Assembly (NCBI RefSeq): GCF_030733685.1
Contig: NZ_JASHIM010000001.1
Coordinates: 434,001 to 498,000, forward strand
Direction: 5' to 3'
From: Roseovarius sp. MMSF_3281
GTDB lineage: Bacteria > Pseudomonadota > Alphaproteobacteria > Rhodobacterales > Rhodobacteraceae
DNA: 64,000 nucleotides
Part shown: positions 1 through 9,340 of the stretch, piece by piece
Position numbering within the stretch: the stretch's first letter is position 1
Layout: every line of letters starts with the position of its first letter
The notes under the pieces: model-generated
The model's input: only the letters and a program-made list of their open reading frames with translations
Told to the model about the DNA's origin: nothing
Database searches by the model: none
Translations under genes and position numbers: made by a program

Positions 1-234
1 GCCCATGATCATCATGGTGGCATGGCCCTGGCTCCAACATTCCCCGGCGTTCGGGCAGCCCGCCTCTTCGCAGACGGTGACAAGGTTATGCTCGCGCATA
101 ATCTTGTGGGTTTCGTGATATCCCTTGCCGTTCGGGGCCTTTACACGAATCCAGTCGGGTTTCTTGGGTTGTGCATTGTCCGGACGATGCGCCTTTTCTG
201 GATGCCGCTGATCCGGGATCTTGAGGTCTCGCAC
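1..234 (-). CDS. lipA: Lipoyl synthase, N-terminal part (truncated by window edge)
   Basis: This is the 5' end of a radical-SAM lipoyl synthase, which inserts two sulfurs into protein-bound octanoyl chains. Read on the minus strand, the 78 visible residues hold the typical LipA start ([26 protein letters not shown]) and the auxiliary-cluster motif [13 protein letters not shown]. The last three bases of the window still encode the family's MIMG segment, so the radical-SAM CxxxCxxC lies off the left edge. I chose the GTG at 234-232, which follows a GGGGAA stretch; no ATG fits better. The gene faces away from the VIT gene. Identity is secure; the start is fairly sure. Confidence 0.9.
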   Translation of the reverse strand, partial: MRDLKIPDQRHPEKAHRPDNAQPKKPDWIRVKAPNGKGYHETHKIMREHNLVTVCEEAGCPNAGECWSQGHATMMIMG

Positions 235-339
235 GAATTTTTCCCCGCGAATGGTTTGATGACTCTTCGTAACTATAGTGCACAGCGGTGGGGAGTACCA
301 GTTCTGCATATCTGCTCTGCGCTGACCGTGCAGCCGGGG

Positions 340-450
340 TCACGAGTGCCCATCGCGTTTCAAGGTGTTTCGTTGATTACCGGCTTGCCTTCGTATTCCA
401 GAGGGCAAGCCGGCACATCCCCCTACCACCAGCAAAGCGATTGCGCCCAT
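340..450 (-). CDS. Possible small lipoprotein (36 aa)
   Basis: A short minus-strand frame beginning with ATG at 450 encodes a hydrophobic leader MGAIALLVVGGC followed by AGLPSGIRRQAG. The V-G-G-C sequence is an acceptable lipobox, so the product could be a tiny entericidin-like lipoprotein. A TTG one codon upstream is an alternative start. It lies between lipA and the VIT gene, antisense to a region I consider non-coding on the plus strand. No strong ribosome-binding site is visible and chance is a real alternative, so confidence is low. Confidence 0.3.
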   Translation of the reverse strand: MGAIALLVVGGCAGLPSGIRRQAGNQRNTLKRDGHS

Positions 451-504
451 CAATGCTTGGGATATCTTGTCGCCAGATTTCGCCCCAACACATTGGAGCA
501 AGAC

Positions 505-1230
505 ATGGACTGGCAAGCCCACAGGCGCGATGCCCACGCCCTTGGCCGCACGCAGGAATTTCTTAAACAGATTGTCTATGGCGGCAATGACGGGATCGTC
601 ACGACATTCGCGATCGTGGCCGGTTTTGCCGGTGCCGCGGCCGATGGCGTCGCGCAGATCGGCGGGTTGGCTGTTCTGGTCTTTGGGCTTGCCAATCTTT
701 TTGCCGACGCGGTCAGCATGGGCCTTGGAGAGTTTCTTTCAGCACGCTCGCAGCACGATCTTTACCGATCCCGGCGAGAAAGCGAGCTGCATGAAATCAC
801 AGAAAATCCCGAACAAGAACGCATGGAATTGTTTGAAATCCTGCGCCAACGCGGCCTACCGGCGGGCGAGGCGGATACCACCACCGCCATTCTGTCCCGC
901 CACCCCAAGATCATGGCCGATTTGATGATGACCTATGAATTCGGCATGCAGGACCCCGACGAAGAAAATCCGGCCCTCAACGGGCTGTTCACCTTTCTGT
1001 CGTTTGTCGTTTTCGGGGCCATTCCGCTGGCTCCCTATTTTCTGCTCGAACCGACAGACACAGCCTTTTTATTGTCCGTGGGCGCGACTTTCAGTGCCCT
1101 GGTCGGTCTCGGCCTTTTACGATGGAGCGCGACACGCGAAAGCATGGCACGATCCATCGGTGAAACTGTCCTGGTCGGCACCGTTTGCGCGGTTGTGGCC
1201 TTTATGGTTGGCTGGATTGTCGGGGGTTAA
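505..1230 (+). CDS. VIT1/CCC1 family metal (Fe/Mn) transporter
   Basis: A 241-residue membrane protein of the vacuolar iron transporter family, which in bacteria is expected to move Fe2+ or Mn2+ across the inner membrane. The N-terminal motif LKQIVYGGNDGIVTTFAIVAG is diagnostic, followed by GLANLFADAVSMGLGEFLS, an acidic cytoplasmic segment (ELHEITENPEQERMELFEIL) that binds metal in the family, and three C-terminal hydrophobic helices. The frame is open much further upstream, but homology begins here, and ATG 505 follows GGAGC at suitable spacing. The TAA stop overlaps the stop of the convergent DUF6456 gene inside a GTTAAC palindrome. The exact metal cannot be told from sequence. Confidence 0.88.
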   Translation: MDWQAHRRDAHALGRTQEFLKQIVYGGNDGIVTTFAIVAGFAGAAADGVAQIGGLAVLVFGLANLFADAVSMGLGEFLSARSQHDLYRSRRESELHEITENPEQERMELFEILRQRGLPAGEADTTTAILSRHPKIMADLMMTYEFGMQDPDEENPALNGLFTFLSFVVFGAIPLAPYFLLEPTDTAFLLSVGATFSALVGLGLLRWSATRESMARSIGETVLVGTVCAVVAFMVGWIVGG

Positions 1231-2357
1231 CCCATCATTCCTGCGTGTTCCCCAACCGTGTCGTAGTGCCGCTTGAGGCGCTGCAATGCGATGCGCAAGA
1301 CAATTTTCCCAGACCGCGCAGACCACCCCATACGCTTCTCGGCTTTTTCCAGCCCTTCAAGAAAACAACAACACCGCAAGACCACATCGCCCAAGCCCGG
1401 CCCCAATTCCCGCAATGCATTGACCACGCGGTCTTGAGCCGCCGCCTCAAGCCGCCCCTTGCAAGGCGACAGGTTCATTAGAAACCTTTGCAGGCCTTCG
1501 GTTGTATTGACCTCGTCCTGCGGTATTTGGGCAAGTTCAAAGTCTTCCCGCAGGCGTTCTCCGGCCCGCACCAAATCTTGTGACAGAAATGGCCGGCCCT
1601 CACGATCCTTCCGCCGTGCCAAGGCAACAACCGGGGTTTCCGTGACGCTGTATCGAATGCGCTTGCGGGCCACCGTCTCGGCTGTTGGCGCCTTCACGGT
1701 GTTCATCGGGGCCCCTTGAAACGCTGTCGGCGCCTCCGAAAACCCCGAGGCGCGGTTCTCGGACTCGGCCAGCATCTTGTTAAGGGCCAAGCGCCCCTCA
1801 CGCGTGATGTGATAGCGCGAAACCCGACCGGGCGTGGCACAGGCAATCCACGACTTGAGCGCCATGGCCTCGGCGATCTCGTTTTCGACAATCGCGGTGC
1901 GGACTTCCATATCCGTTCCCGCGTCACGGATCACAATGGCCTTTTGCATGTTCTGTGCCACGGCCAAAACGGCACGAGGTTCTGACAATCGGCGCAAAAC
2001 ACGTTGGGCTTCCGCCTTAAGGTGCTCGTCGGTCAACGGTGCCTTGGTCGGTTTGGATGGTTTTTGCGAATAGGCGATCATCGGTCTCTCCTTTGGTGAA
2101 GAACCGGCAGTGCCCGCGGCAACGCGCTTGCCCAAGCGCCGCAGGGCATGATCGAAAAGAAAATCGTCACGGCGGGTTTCACAAGCTCGAATCTGGCGCA
2201 GGATCGTCGAGGCATGGCAGCCTGCTTCGCGCGCGATGGCGCGGATTGATGTCCCTGTTTCCGTATGGGCGAGATAGTGCAAGGCAGGTCGCGGCACCCA
2301 TGATGGCACGGCATCTCCCCCTTCGGTTCCAAAGGGTTTGATTGATCCGTCCGCCAT
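1227..2357 (-). CDS. DUF6456 domain protein with N-terminal helix-turn-helix
   Basis: A 376-residue protein with a helix-turn-helix-like segment near residues 35-65 (TSIRAIAREAGCHASTILRQI), a middle region around 95-190 that looks like a second winged-helix module (RVSRYHITREGRLALNKML), and a C-terminal region of about 140 residues matching the DUF6456 type (GRPFLSQDLVRAGERLREDF). This suggests a DNA-binding regulator of unknown target, common in Rhodobacterales. It is divergent from the DUF6477 gene across a 227-base AT-rich spacer with GTTAAC boxes, and its stop codon overlaps that of the VIT gene. The function is not established. Confidence 0.75.
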   Translation of the reverse strand: MADGSIKPFGTEGGDAVPSWVPRPALHYLAHTETGTSIRAIAREAGCHASTILRQIRACETRRDDFLFDHALRRLGKRVAAGTAGSSPKERPMIAYSQKPSKPTKAPLTDEHLKAEAQRVLRRLSEPRAVLAVAQNMQKAIVIRDAGTDMEVRTAIVENEIAEAMALKSWIACATPGRVSRYHITREGRLALNKMLAESENRASGFSEAPTAFQGAPMNTVKAPTAETVARKRIRYSVTETPVVALARRKDREGRPFLSQDLVRAGERLREDFELAQIPQDEVNTTEGLQRFLMNLSPCKGRLEAAAQDRVVNALRELGPGLGDVVLRCCCFLEGLEKAEKRMGWSARSGKIVLRIALQRLKRHYDTVGEHAGMMG

Positions 2358-2584
2358 GTCTCATCTCCCATGAAATTAGAGCTTTCACCGCAAGTGGTCA
2401 CACTCGTTAACACAACCCTTACGAGCATTACTTACCGGTTCATTAATTTGTTAACGGCCGGTCAAAAATCGTTTCCTAATTGTAAACAAACGGAAAAGCC
2501 TGCGTTCGCAAATCACTCAAAGTGCGCAACACCCCCATAGGTTGTGCAAGATCACTTGCAGCAACAGACAAGGGAAATCATGTT

Positions 2585-2890
2585 TTGAAAGATATACTAT
2601 CCAGCCTTCACGCCATTCGCCGTCCCGGCCTTTTGATGCGCGCAGCGCGGATCGGAGCACGAGACTATCACCGAAATACACATCTGGCCCGGTTGATCGG
2701 CACCATGCCACCCGCTGCAAGCGGTGCGGCCCTGATGCAGCTTATTGAACTGGAGGCGGACATAAACGAATGTCGGAAAAGCGAACGGGCCGGATATTCC
2801 CCGGCCCGTCACGTCGATGTTCTTATAGCCATGCTTGGCGAAGCGCGGTTGCTTCAGCAGGCCCGCGAAACCGCCCTGTCACTCAGGTGA
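2585..2890 (+). CDS. DUF6477 family protein
   Basis: A small protein of about 101 residues of a type I associate with DUF6477 in Rhodobacteraceae: IRRPGLLMRAARIGARDYHRNTHLARLIGT followed by a helical stretch and RHVDVLIAMLGEARLL near the C terminus. No function is known. The start is uncertain. TTG at 2585 has AGGGA about ten bases upstream and matches where homology begins; GTG at 2522 would add 21 residues that look non-homologous. The stop overlaps the 3' end of the convergent mttB-like gene by eight bases. Confidence 0.65.
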   Translation: MKDILSSLHAIRRPGLLMRAARIGARDYHRNTHLARLIGTMPPAASGAALMQLIELEADINECRKSERAGYSPARHVDVLIAMLGEARLLQQARETALSLR

Positions 2891-4427
2891 AGGCATCCGG
2901 CATCGACGCTTTCTTTTCGGCAACATAGCTTGCCAAAGCTTCGGCAATCGCAGGGTCCATCGCTGGTTGCTGATAGTTGCTCAGCAGCTGATGCATCTTG
3001 GCATTGGCCAAGGTCATGGTGTCACGCTCGCCGTCTTCGTGCCATGTCTCGAACGGTTTGTAATCCAACACGTCCGACCGCCAGAAGGCCTCCTTGAAAT
3101 TCGCCTGGGTATGGGCACAGCCAAGATAGTGTCCGCCCGGCCCCACTTCGCGGATGGCATCCATGGCCTGACCGTTCTCATCCTTGGGGATACCCGCGGC
3201 CAGTTTGTGCAGCACGCCCAGTTGGTCGGCATCCATGACAAATTTCTCGAAGCTGGCCACAAGGCCGCCTTCGAGCCAGCCACAGCTATGTAGCATGAAG
3301 TTCACGCCGCCCAGAAGCACCGCGTTAAGCGTATTCGCAGTTTCATAGGCCGCCTGCGCATCGGGCAGTTTGGAACCGCAAAGCGACCCGCCCGAGCGGA
3401 ACGGCAGGCCCATCCGCCGGGCCAATTGCCCCGCGCCATAGATGATCTGGCTGGCCTCGGGCGTGCCAAAGGTCGGGGCACCGCTGTTCATGTCGATCGA
3501 GCTTACGAAAGCCCCGAAAATCACCGGCGCACCGGGGCGCACCAATTGGCTATAGGCAATGCCGGCCATGACCTCGGCCAGAACCTGGGTCAGCGTCCCC
3601 ATCACCGAGACCGGCGCCATGGCCCCGCCCACGATAAAGGGCGACACGATGCAGGCTTGGTTGTTCTTTGCGTAGACCTCAAGCGCACCCATCATCACCT
3701 CGTCAAAAGTCATCGGCGAGTTGACGTTGATCAACGAGGTCATCACCGTGTTGTCCTGCACAAAATCCTTACCGAACAGGATTTCGCACATTTCAACGCT
3801 GTCCTGCGCGCGGCAAGGGTCGGTGACCGATCCCATGAACGGCTTGTCGCTCAGCGTCATATGCGCGTGCAGCATATCAAGGTGACGCTTGTTCACCGGA
3901 ATATCGGTGGGTTCACAGACCGTCCCGCCCGAATGGTGCAGCCACTTCGACATGTAGCCCAGTTTCACGAAGCGTTCGAAATCGGCCATGGTGGCATAGC
4001 GGCGACCACCTTCCATATCGCGCACGAAAGGCGGGCCGTAGATCGGCGCGCAGACCAGCGTATTACCACCGATCTCCACATTCCGCTCCGGGTTGCGGGC
4101 GTGCTGGGTATAGCGCGACGGCGCGGTCGAACACAGCTTACGCGCCAACCCACGCGGAATGCGCACCCGTTCGCCATTCACATCCGCCCCGGCCTCGCGC
4201 CAACGATCCAGTGCCGCCGGATTTTCCACGAAGTTAACGCCGATTTCTTCCAGGATGGTCTCGGCGTTTGTCTCGATTATCTCAAGCGCCTCATCGTCCA
4301 GCACTTCGTAAAGCGGAATATTCCGCTCGATATACTTGGCGGTCTCTACGCTGACGGCGGTCCGTTCTGCCCGGCGGGCGGCACCACCGCCGCCACGGCC
4401 ACGTCTACGGGTTGCTGCTTCGGCCAT
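2883..4427 (-). CDS. MttB-like trimethylamine/betaine methyltransferase family protein
   Basis: A 514-residue member of the MttB superfamily (COG5598), TIM-barrel methyltransferases that pass a methyl group from a quaternary or tertiary amine to a corrinoid protein. Typical segments are NIPLYEVLDDEALEIIE, ILEEIGVNF, CAPIYGPPFVRD and SGGSLCGSKLPDAQAAYE. The frame runs through with ordinary sense codons, so this is a homologue without pyrrolysine, as in glycine-betaine demethylases; the substrate is not determined. The N terminus is Arg/Gly-rich (RRRGRGGGG near residues 7-14). No corrinoid protein, MtbA-like partner or activation protein lies nearby, so it must work with distant genes. Confidence 0.85.
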   Translation of the reverse strand: MAEAATRRRGRGGGGAARRAERTAVSVETAKYIERNIPLYEVLDDEALEIIETNAETILEEIGVNFVENPAALDRWREAGADVNGERVRIPRGLARKLCSTAPSRYTQHARNPERNVEIGGNTLVCAPIYGPPFVRDMEGGRRYATMADFERFVKLGYMSKWLHHSGGTVCEPTDIPVNKRHLDMLHAHMTLSDKPFMGSVTDPCRAQDSVEMCEILFGKDFVQDNTVMTSLINVNSPMTFDEVMMGALEVYAKNNQACIVSPFIVGGAMAPVSVMGTLTQVLAEVMAGIAYSQLVRPGAPVIFGAFVSSIDMNSGAPTFGTPEASQIIYGAGQLARRMGLPFRSGGSLCGSKLPDAQAAYETANTLNAVLLGGVNFMLHSCGWLEGGLVASFEKFVMDADQLGVLHKLAAGIPKDENGQAMDAIREVGPGGHYLGCAHTQANFKEAFWRSDVLDYKPFETWHEDGERDTMTLANAKMHQLLSNYQQPAMDPAIAEALASYVAEKKASMPDAFT

Positions 4428-4622
4428 GTTTTACCCCTGAATTGATACGCACCCCCCTCGGGTGCAGCTTCAGGAAATATTATCGCAGTGCCCTGCCCCG
4501 ACATCGGAGATTTGCGCCCCTTCAGGTGCTATAGCGACATATGGCACCAGTGCTTGTGTCGATTTTTGCAGATTCCCAATGGCCCCTTGCGCAAATCGCG
4601 CCTCGGGCCTACTAGGCAAGAC

Positions 4623-6185
4623 ATGAGCCAGACATCGCACGACCGCCTTCTTATCATAGACTTCGGCAGCCAGGTGACGCAGTTGATCGCACGCCGCCTG
4701 CGCGAATTGAACGTCTATTGTGAAATCCACCCTTTCCAGAACGTCACCGACGCCTTTTTAAAGGATTTCGCGCCCAAGGCCGTGATCTTTTCCGGCGGCC
4801 CGGCCAGCGTGATTGACGAAGAATCCCCACGCCCGCCCGAGGCGGTGTTCGATCTGGGCGTCCCGATCCTGGGCATTTGTTATGGCCAACAGGTGATGAT
4901 GCATATGCTGGGCGGGCGCGTGGAGCGCGGCGACGGTACCGCCGAATTTGGCCGCGCCTATGTCGCCCCTTCCGAACAGCGAATCGATCTGCTGACCGGT
5001 TGGTTCCTTGAAGAGCGCGAACAGGTCTGGATGAGCCACGGCGACCACGTCAGTAAAATCGCCCCGGGCTTCGAGGTTTATGGCACCTCGCCCAATGCCC
5101 CCTTTGCCATTACCGCCGACCTGAGCCGCAATTTCTATGCCGTGCAATTTCACCCCGAAGTGCACCACACCCCAAACGGCAAGACGCTTTACGAAAACTT
5201 CGTGCGGCTGGCCGGGTTCAAGGGCGATTGGACCATGGCCGCCTACAAGGACGAGGCGATCCGCCAAATCCGCGAACAGGTGGGCGACAAACAGGTGATC
5301 TGCGGGCTTTCGGGTGGCGTTGACAGCTCGGTCGCCGCCGTTTTGATCCACGAGGCGATCGGCGATCAATTGACCTGTGTGTTCGTGGATCATGGCCTTT
5401 TGCGCCTCAACGAGGCCGATGAGGTCGTCGGCATGTTCCGCGATCACTACAATATCCCGCTGATCCACGCCGATGAATCCGATCTTTTCCTGGGTGAACT
5501 TGAGGGCGTAAGTGACCCGGAAGAAAAGAGAAAAACCATTGGCCGCCTCTTCATCGACGTGTTTCAGAAATACGCCGGAGAAATCGAGGGGGCCGAGTTT
5601 CTGGCCCAAGGCACGCTTTATCCCGACGTGATCGAGTCGGTCAGCTTCTCGGGCGGCCCCTCGGTGACCATCAAGAGCCATCACAACGTGGGCGGCCTGC
5701 CGGAAAAGATGGGCCTGAAACTGGTCGAACCTCTACGAGAGCTTTTCAAGGACGAGGTGCGCGCACTTGGCCACGAATTGGGCCTTCCCGCCTCCTTCAT
5801 CGGGCGGCACCCCTTCCCGGGACCGGGCCTTGCCATCCGCTGCCCCGGCGAGATCACCCGCGACAAGCTGGAAATTCTGCGCAAGGCCGACGCGGTCTAT
5901 ATCGACCAGATCCGCAAACACGGGCTTTACGATGACATCTGGCAGGCTTTCGTCGCCATCCTTCCCGTCCGCACCGTGGGGGTGATGGGCGACGGGCGCA
6001 CCTATGATTACGCCTGCGCCCTGCGCGCCGTGACCTCGGTCGACGGCATGACGGCGGATTACTATCCCTTCAGCCACGATTTCCTTGGCGAAACCGCCAC
6101 ACGCATCATCAACGAGGTGAAGGGCATCAACCGAGTGACCTATGATGTCACCTCCAAACCCCCCGGCACGATCGAATGGGAATGA
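4623..6185 (+). CDS. guaA: GMP synthase (glutamine-hydrolysing)
   Basis: A 520-residue enzyme converting XMP to GMP with ATP and glutamine, the last step of guanine nucleotide synthesis. The class-I amidotransferase domain (about residues 8-200) carries GICYGQQ with nucleophile Cys86 and FHPEVHHT with the His-Glu pair. The ATP pyrophosphatase domain has the P-loop [12 protein letters not shown] near residue 235. The C-terminal dimerisation domain ends in KPPGTIEWE, the usual GuaA ending. The frame is open further upstream, but ATG 4623 matches the family start. The DMT exporter begins within the last codons. Confidence 0.97.
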   Translation: MSQTSHDRLLIIDFGSQVTQLIARRLRELNVYCEIHPFQNVTDAFLKDFAPKAVIFSGGPASVIDEESPRPPEAVFDLGVPILGICYGQQVMMHMLGGRVERGDGTAEFGRAYVAPSEQRIDLLTGWFLEEREQVWMSHGDHVSKIAPGFEVYGTSPNAPFAITADLSRNFYAVQFHPEVHHTPNGKTLYENFVRLAGFKGDWTMAAYKDEAIRQIREQVGDKQVICGLSGGVDSSVAAVLIHEAIGDQLTCVFVDHGLLRLNEADEVVGMFRDHYNIPLIHADESDLFLGELEGVSDPEEKRKTIGRLFIDVFQKYAGEIEGAEFLAQGTLYPDVIESVSFSGGPSVTIKSHHNVGGLPEKMGLKLVEPLRELFKDEVRALGHELGLPASFIGRHPFPGPGLAIRCPGEITRDKLEILRKADAVYIDQIRKHGLYDDIWQAFVAILPVRTVGVMGDGRTYDYACALRAVTSVDGMTADYYPFSHDFLGETATRIINEVKGINRVTYDVTSKPPGTIEWE

Positions 6186-7078
6186 CCCCCACCCCAGCGT
6201 CCCATAGCGATTCCAACGTAACCCTCCGTGCGGCCTTCTGGATGCTGGGGGCTGTGGCCTCTTTTTCCACGATGGCCATTGCCGGGCGCGAGGTGAGTTT
6301 TGAACTCGATACATTCGAGATCATGATGTACCGCAGCATGGTCGGACTTGTCATTCTTATGAGCGCCGCCAGTGTCACCGGATCGTATCGCAGCATCACC
6401 GGGCGCAAGCCGGGTCTGCACCTTGTACGCAACGTGTTCCACTTCACCGGGCAGAACCTGTGGTTCTACGCGATCACCCTGATCCCGCTCGCGCAGGTTT
6501 TCGCGCTTGAATTCACCTCGCCGCTCTGGGTTCTCCTGCTGTCCCCGCTCGTTCTGGGTGAGCGACTGACCTCCATTCGTGTCCTCGCGGCCTTCATGGG
6601 GTTCATCGGCATCCTCATCGTTACCCGGCCAAGCCCCGAGACCGTCAACATCGGCACCTTGGCCGCGCTCGGCGCCGCCATCGGCTTTGCCGGGTCGATC
6701 ATCGTCACCAAGCGCCTGACGCGCACCGAAACCCTGACCTGCATCCTGTTCTGGATGACTCTCAGCCAAAGCGTCTTCGGCGTGATCTGCGCGGGCTTCG
6801 ACGGGGATATCGCCCTGCCTTCACCTGAATCCGTCCCTTGGCTGTTTCTGGTCGCGCTTGGCGGGCTGACGGCGCATTTCTGCCTGACAACAGCACTCAG
6901 CATGGCCCCCGCCACCCTGATAACCCCGGTGGATTTCCTGCGGCTGCCCCTGATCGCGCTGCTTGGCCTGGTGCTCTACCAAGAGCAGATCGAGGCGATG
7001 GTGATTCTCGGCGCCGCGATCATCTTTGGCGCGAACTACCTGAACCTGTGGTCCGAAACCCGCCGCAGATCTGCCTGA
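6176..7078 (+). CDS. DMT superfamily transporter (EamA family)
   Basis: An inner-membrane protein of about 300 residues with ten predicted hydrophobic helices arranged as two EamA repeats, typical of the RhaT/YdcZ-type metabolite exporters. Recognisable segments are [23 protein letters not shown] near the end of the first repeat and the second-repeat [21 protein letters not shown]. The substrate cannot be inferred. The start overlaps the guaA stop: ATG 6176 or ATG 6182, the latter forming an ATGA overlap. Translation is probably coupled to guaA. Confidence 0.85.
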   Translation: MGMTPTPASHSDSNVTLRAAFWMLGAVASFSTMAIAGREVSFELDTFEIMMYRSMVGLVILMSAASVTGSYRSITGRKPGLHLVRNVFHFTGQNLWFYAITLIPLAQVFALEFTSPLWVLLLSPLVLGERLTSIRVLAAFMGFIGILIVTRPSPETVNIGTLAALGAAIGFAGSIIVTKRLTRTETLTCILFWMTLSQSVFGVICAGFDGDIALPSPESVPWLFLVALGGLTAHFCLTTALSMAPATLITPVDFLRLPLIALLGLVLYQEQIEAMVILGAAIIFGANYLNLWSETRRRSA

Positions 7079-7153
7079 CGGACGATACCACTCAAAATTG
7101 TGACTTTCCGAACACCCTGACTTTTCCGTTACGTAACTGACGTCGCGTAAAAA

Positions 7154-7181
7154 TTGACCTGAAAAAACCTGCCTATAGCAT
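7154..7181 (+). promoter_or_regulatory. Candidate promoter of the FadL-type gene
   Basis: TTGACC at 7154-7159 and a weaker TAGCAT at 7176-7181 are 16 bases apart, about 35 bases upstream of the start codon and just upstream of a strong GGAGGAGAGAG ribosome-binding stretch. The -10 element is only a four-of-six match, so this is a plausible call, not a certain one. Confidence 0.4.
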
Positions 7182-7212
7182 CGGGTCAATGTCTGGAGGA
7201 GAGAGAGAACAG

Positions 7213-8316
7213 ATGAAAAACACTGCATTCGCAGCAGCGGCCCTTTCCGCCGCAGCAAGCACCGCCGTTGCGGGCGGGATTGACCGTTCCGGCCAATCCC
7301 TCGCACCCCTTTTCGAAACAGGAAACTATGCCGAACTCAGCTTTGGGACCGTTTCACCGTCGGTTTCCGGCACCGTCGTAGGTCTTGGATCCGGGGATAT
7401 GGCCGAGTCCTATTGGCAGGTCGGTGCAGCTTACAAGCAGCAGCTGACAGATAACCTCAGCTACGCCATCATTTTCGATCAGCCCTTCGGCGCCGACGCG
7501 AACTATCCTGCGACAACCGGCTATCCCTTGGCCGGCACCAGCGCCGAGTTAAACTCCAGCGCGATCACCGGTGCCTTGCGCTATCGCATGGATAACGGGT
7601 TCGGGGTGCATGGCGGTTTGCGCGTTCAAAAGCTTGACGCCAACTCGACGATCGTCGCTGGCGGTGTGCCCGCATACAACGTTACCGGGCAAACCGCCTA
7701 TGGCGTAGGCTATTTGGCAGGCGTCAGCTATGAAAAGCCCGAAATCGCCTTGCGGGTTTCACTGACCTACAACTCGAAAATTTCGACCGATCACGACACC
7801 TTTGAGACCAGCGCCCTCGGTGCAGGCCGGTTCAGCGTCACCGAGATCGAAACGCCCCAATCCGTGAACCTTGATTTTCAAACCGGTATCGCGGCCAACA
7901 CGCTCGTCTTCGGTGGCGTTCGTTGGGTCGATTGGTCAGACTTCGTGATTGACCCTGCAGACTACCGAACCGTCTTTGGCTCGCCCTTCCTATCCTACGC
8001 CGATGACACCTACACATATACACTCGGCGTCGGGCGTCGGTTCAACGACACTTGGTCAGGTTCGTTGGCGATGACATACGAAGACGGCGACTCGACCACA
8101 CCGGTATCCAACCTTGGTCCGACAAGCGGGAAATTCGGTGTCACGCTCGGAGCACGGTATCAAAAAGACAACCTGACGATCTCGTCGGGCATCAATGTCA
8201 CTTGGATCGGCAACGCCACGACCAACGTGCCGGTCGGCGGGGGGGCCACGGCTCCGTCGAACTTCTCGGATAACACGGCGGTTGGTTTAGGCTTTAAAGT
8301 GGGCTGGAACTATTAA
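7213..8316 (+). CDS. Outer-membrane protein of the OmpP1/FadL/TodX transport family
   Basis: A 367-residue beta-barrel protein with an N-terminal signal peptide (MKNTAFAAAALSAAASTAVAGG). The mature part has alternating beta-strand patterns and ends in GLGFKVGWNY, an aromatic C terminus typical of outer-membrane barrels. Family members take up long-chain fatty acids or hydrophobic compounds. The S-G-Q-S-L-A-P-L-F-E segment after the signal peptide is typical of the alphaproteobacterial subgroup. ATG 7213 has a very strong purine-rich ribosome-binding site at about 7195-7209. A rho-independent terminator follows, so it is probably a single-gene unit. Confidence 0.85.
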   Translation: MKNTAFAAAALSAAASTAVAGGIDRSGQSLAPLFETGNYAELSFGTVSPSVSGTVVGLGSGDMAESYWQVGAAYKQQLTDNLSYAIIFDQPFGADANYPATTGYPLAGTSAELNSSAITGALRYRMDNGFGVHGGLRVQKLDANSTIVAGGVPAYNVTGQTAYGVGYLAGVSYEKPEIALRVSLTYNSKISTDHDTFETSALGAGRFSVTEIETPQSVNLDFQTGIAANTLVFGGVRWVDWSDFVIDPADYRTVFGSPFLSYADDTYTYTLGVGRRFNDTWSGSLAMTYEDGDSTTPVSNLGPTSGKFGVTLGARYQKDNLTISSGINVTWIGNATTNVPVGGGATAPSNFSDNTAVGLGFKVGWNY

Positions 8317-8341
8317 GCCACTCAAACGATGTCTTCTTCAG

Positions 8342-8374
8342 AACCCCGCCCCCGACAGGGCGGGGTTTTTCTTT
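8342..8374 (+). terminator. Rho-independent terminator after the FadL-type gene
   Basis: A ten-base-pair GC-rich stem (AACCCCGCCC / GGGCGGGGTT) with a six-base loop CCGACA is followed by TTTTTCTTT. Confidence 0.9.
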
Positions 8375-8442
8375 GACCCGCGCCTTTGGATTTGACGCCC
8401 CCCGCCCTCCTCGCTACCACGTCCCGGCAAAGGGGGCAGTCC

Positions 8443-9315
8443 ATGATCTATCAATCGGCACAAGACTGGCGCGACGCCACGCATAAACGGGTTTTGTTCT
8501 ATGGCATGTCAGGCTTGGGCAAAACGCATCTGTCGAACCTGCTGCGCGGCTCGGGCGACTGGTTTCACTATTCCATAGATTACCGCATCGGCACGCGCTA
8601 CATGGGTGAACTCATTGTCGATAACGCCAAGGCCCATGCCATGCAGGTGCCTTTCCTGCGTGATCTGCTTTTATCGGACTCCATCTATCTCGGGTCCAAT
8701 ATCACCTTTGACAATCTAGCCCCTGTCTCCACCTACCTCGGCAAACCCGGCGATCCGTCGAAAGGCGGCTTGCCGATCGAAGAGTATCGCCAACGTCAAG
8801 AACAGTTCCGCCGCGCCGAGATTGCCGCGCTTGAGGATACCGCCTATTTCATTCGGCGGGCCGAAGCCCTTTATGGTTATCCGCACTTCGTCTGCGATAC
8901 CGGCGGGTCGATCTGTGAATGGGTGGATGGCGATGACGCCCACGACCCCCTGTTGAACGAATTGTCAAAGCACTGCTTGCCGATCTATCTCAAGGGGTCC
9001 GACGCCCATACACAAGAGTTGATCCGCCGCTTTGACCGCGCCCCGAAGCCCATGGCATATCAGCCCGAATTCCTTGACCGGGCGTGGAACGACTACCTTT
9101 CGGAAACCGGCAGCGCCGCCGACAAGGTCGACCCAGATGCTTTCATCCGCTGGACCTATGCGCGCGCCCTCGCGCACCGCCAACCGCGCTATGACGCCAT
9201 GGCGAAATGGGGTGTGACCCTGACCGCCGATGAGGTGGCCGGCGTCCAAACCGCCGAACAATTCGAAGCTCTGGTCGCCAGTGCCCTTGAGCGCGACGCC
9301 CAAGCCTCTATCTAA
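8443..9315 (+). CDS. P-loop ATPase/kinase-like protein
   Basis: A 290-residue protein with a clear Walker A motif GMSGLGKTHLS near residues 20-30 and no membrane segment. The central region contains YPHFVCDTGGSICEWV, which may supply a Walker B-like acid, and the C terminus is helical. The fold suggests a small-molecule kinase or nucleotide-dependent switch; I know it only as an uncharacterised ATPase of roseobacters. ATG 8443 follows AAAGGGGGCAG. It lies 25 bases upstream of metA on the same strand, so a shared transcript is likely, which hints at a link to methionine metabolism but does not prove it. Confidence 0.7.
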   Translation: MIYQSAQDWRDATHKRVLFYGMSGLGKTHLSNLLRGSGDWFHYSIDYRIGTRYMGELIVDNAKAHAMQVPFLRDLLLSDSIYLGSNITFDNLAPVSTYLGKPGDPSKGGLPIEEYRQRQEQFRRAEIAALEDTAYFIRRAEALYGYPHFVCDTGGSICEWVDGDDAHDPLLNELSKHCLPIYLKGSDAHTQELIRRFDRAPKPMAYQPEFLDRAWNDYLSETGSAADKVDPDAFIRWTYARALAHRQPRYDAMAKWGVTLTADEVAGVQTAEQFEALVASALERDAQASI

Positions 9316-9340
9316 ACTGAAACCGCGAAAGACCTGACCA

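Noticed and set aside
22..504. Upstream extension of the VIT frame (open from 22)
   Set aside because: The translated 161 residues match nothing in the VIT family and lie antisense to the start of lipA. The homology and the ribosome-binding site both support ATG 505.
2883..4427. Pyrrolysine-containing MttB
   Set aside because: The frame has no internal TAG; it is full length with sense codons only.
9316..9340. SAM-II riboswitch upstream of metA
   Set aside because: Only 25 bases separate metA from the preceding gene, too few for the aptamer.
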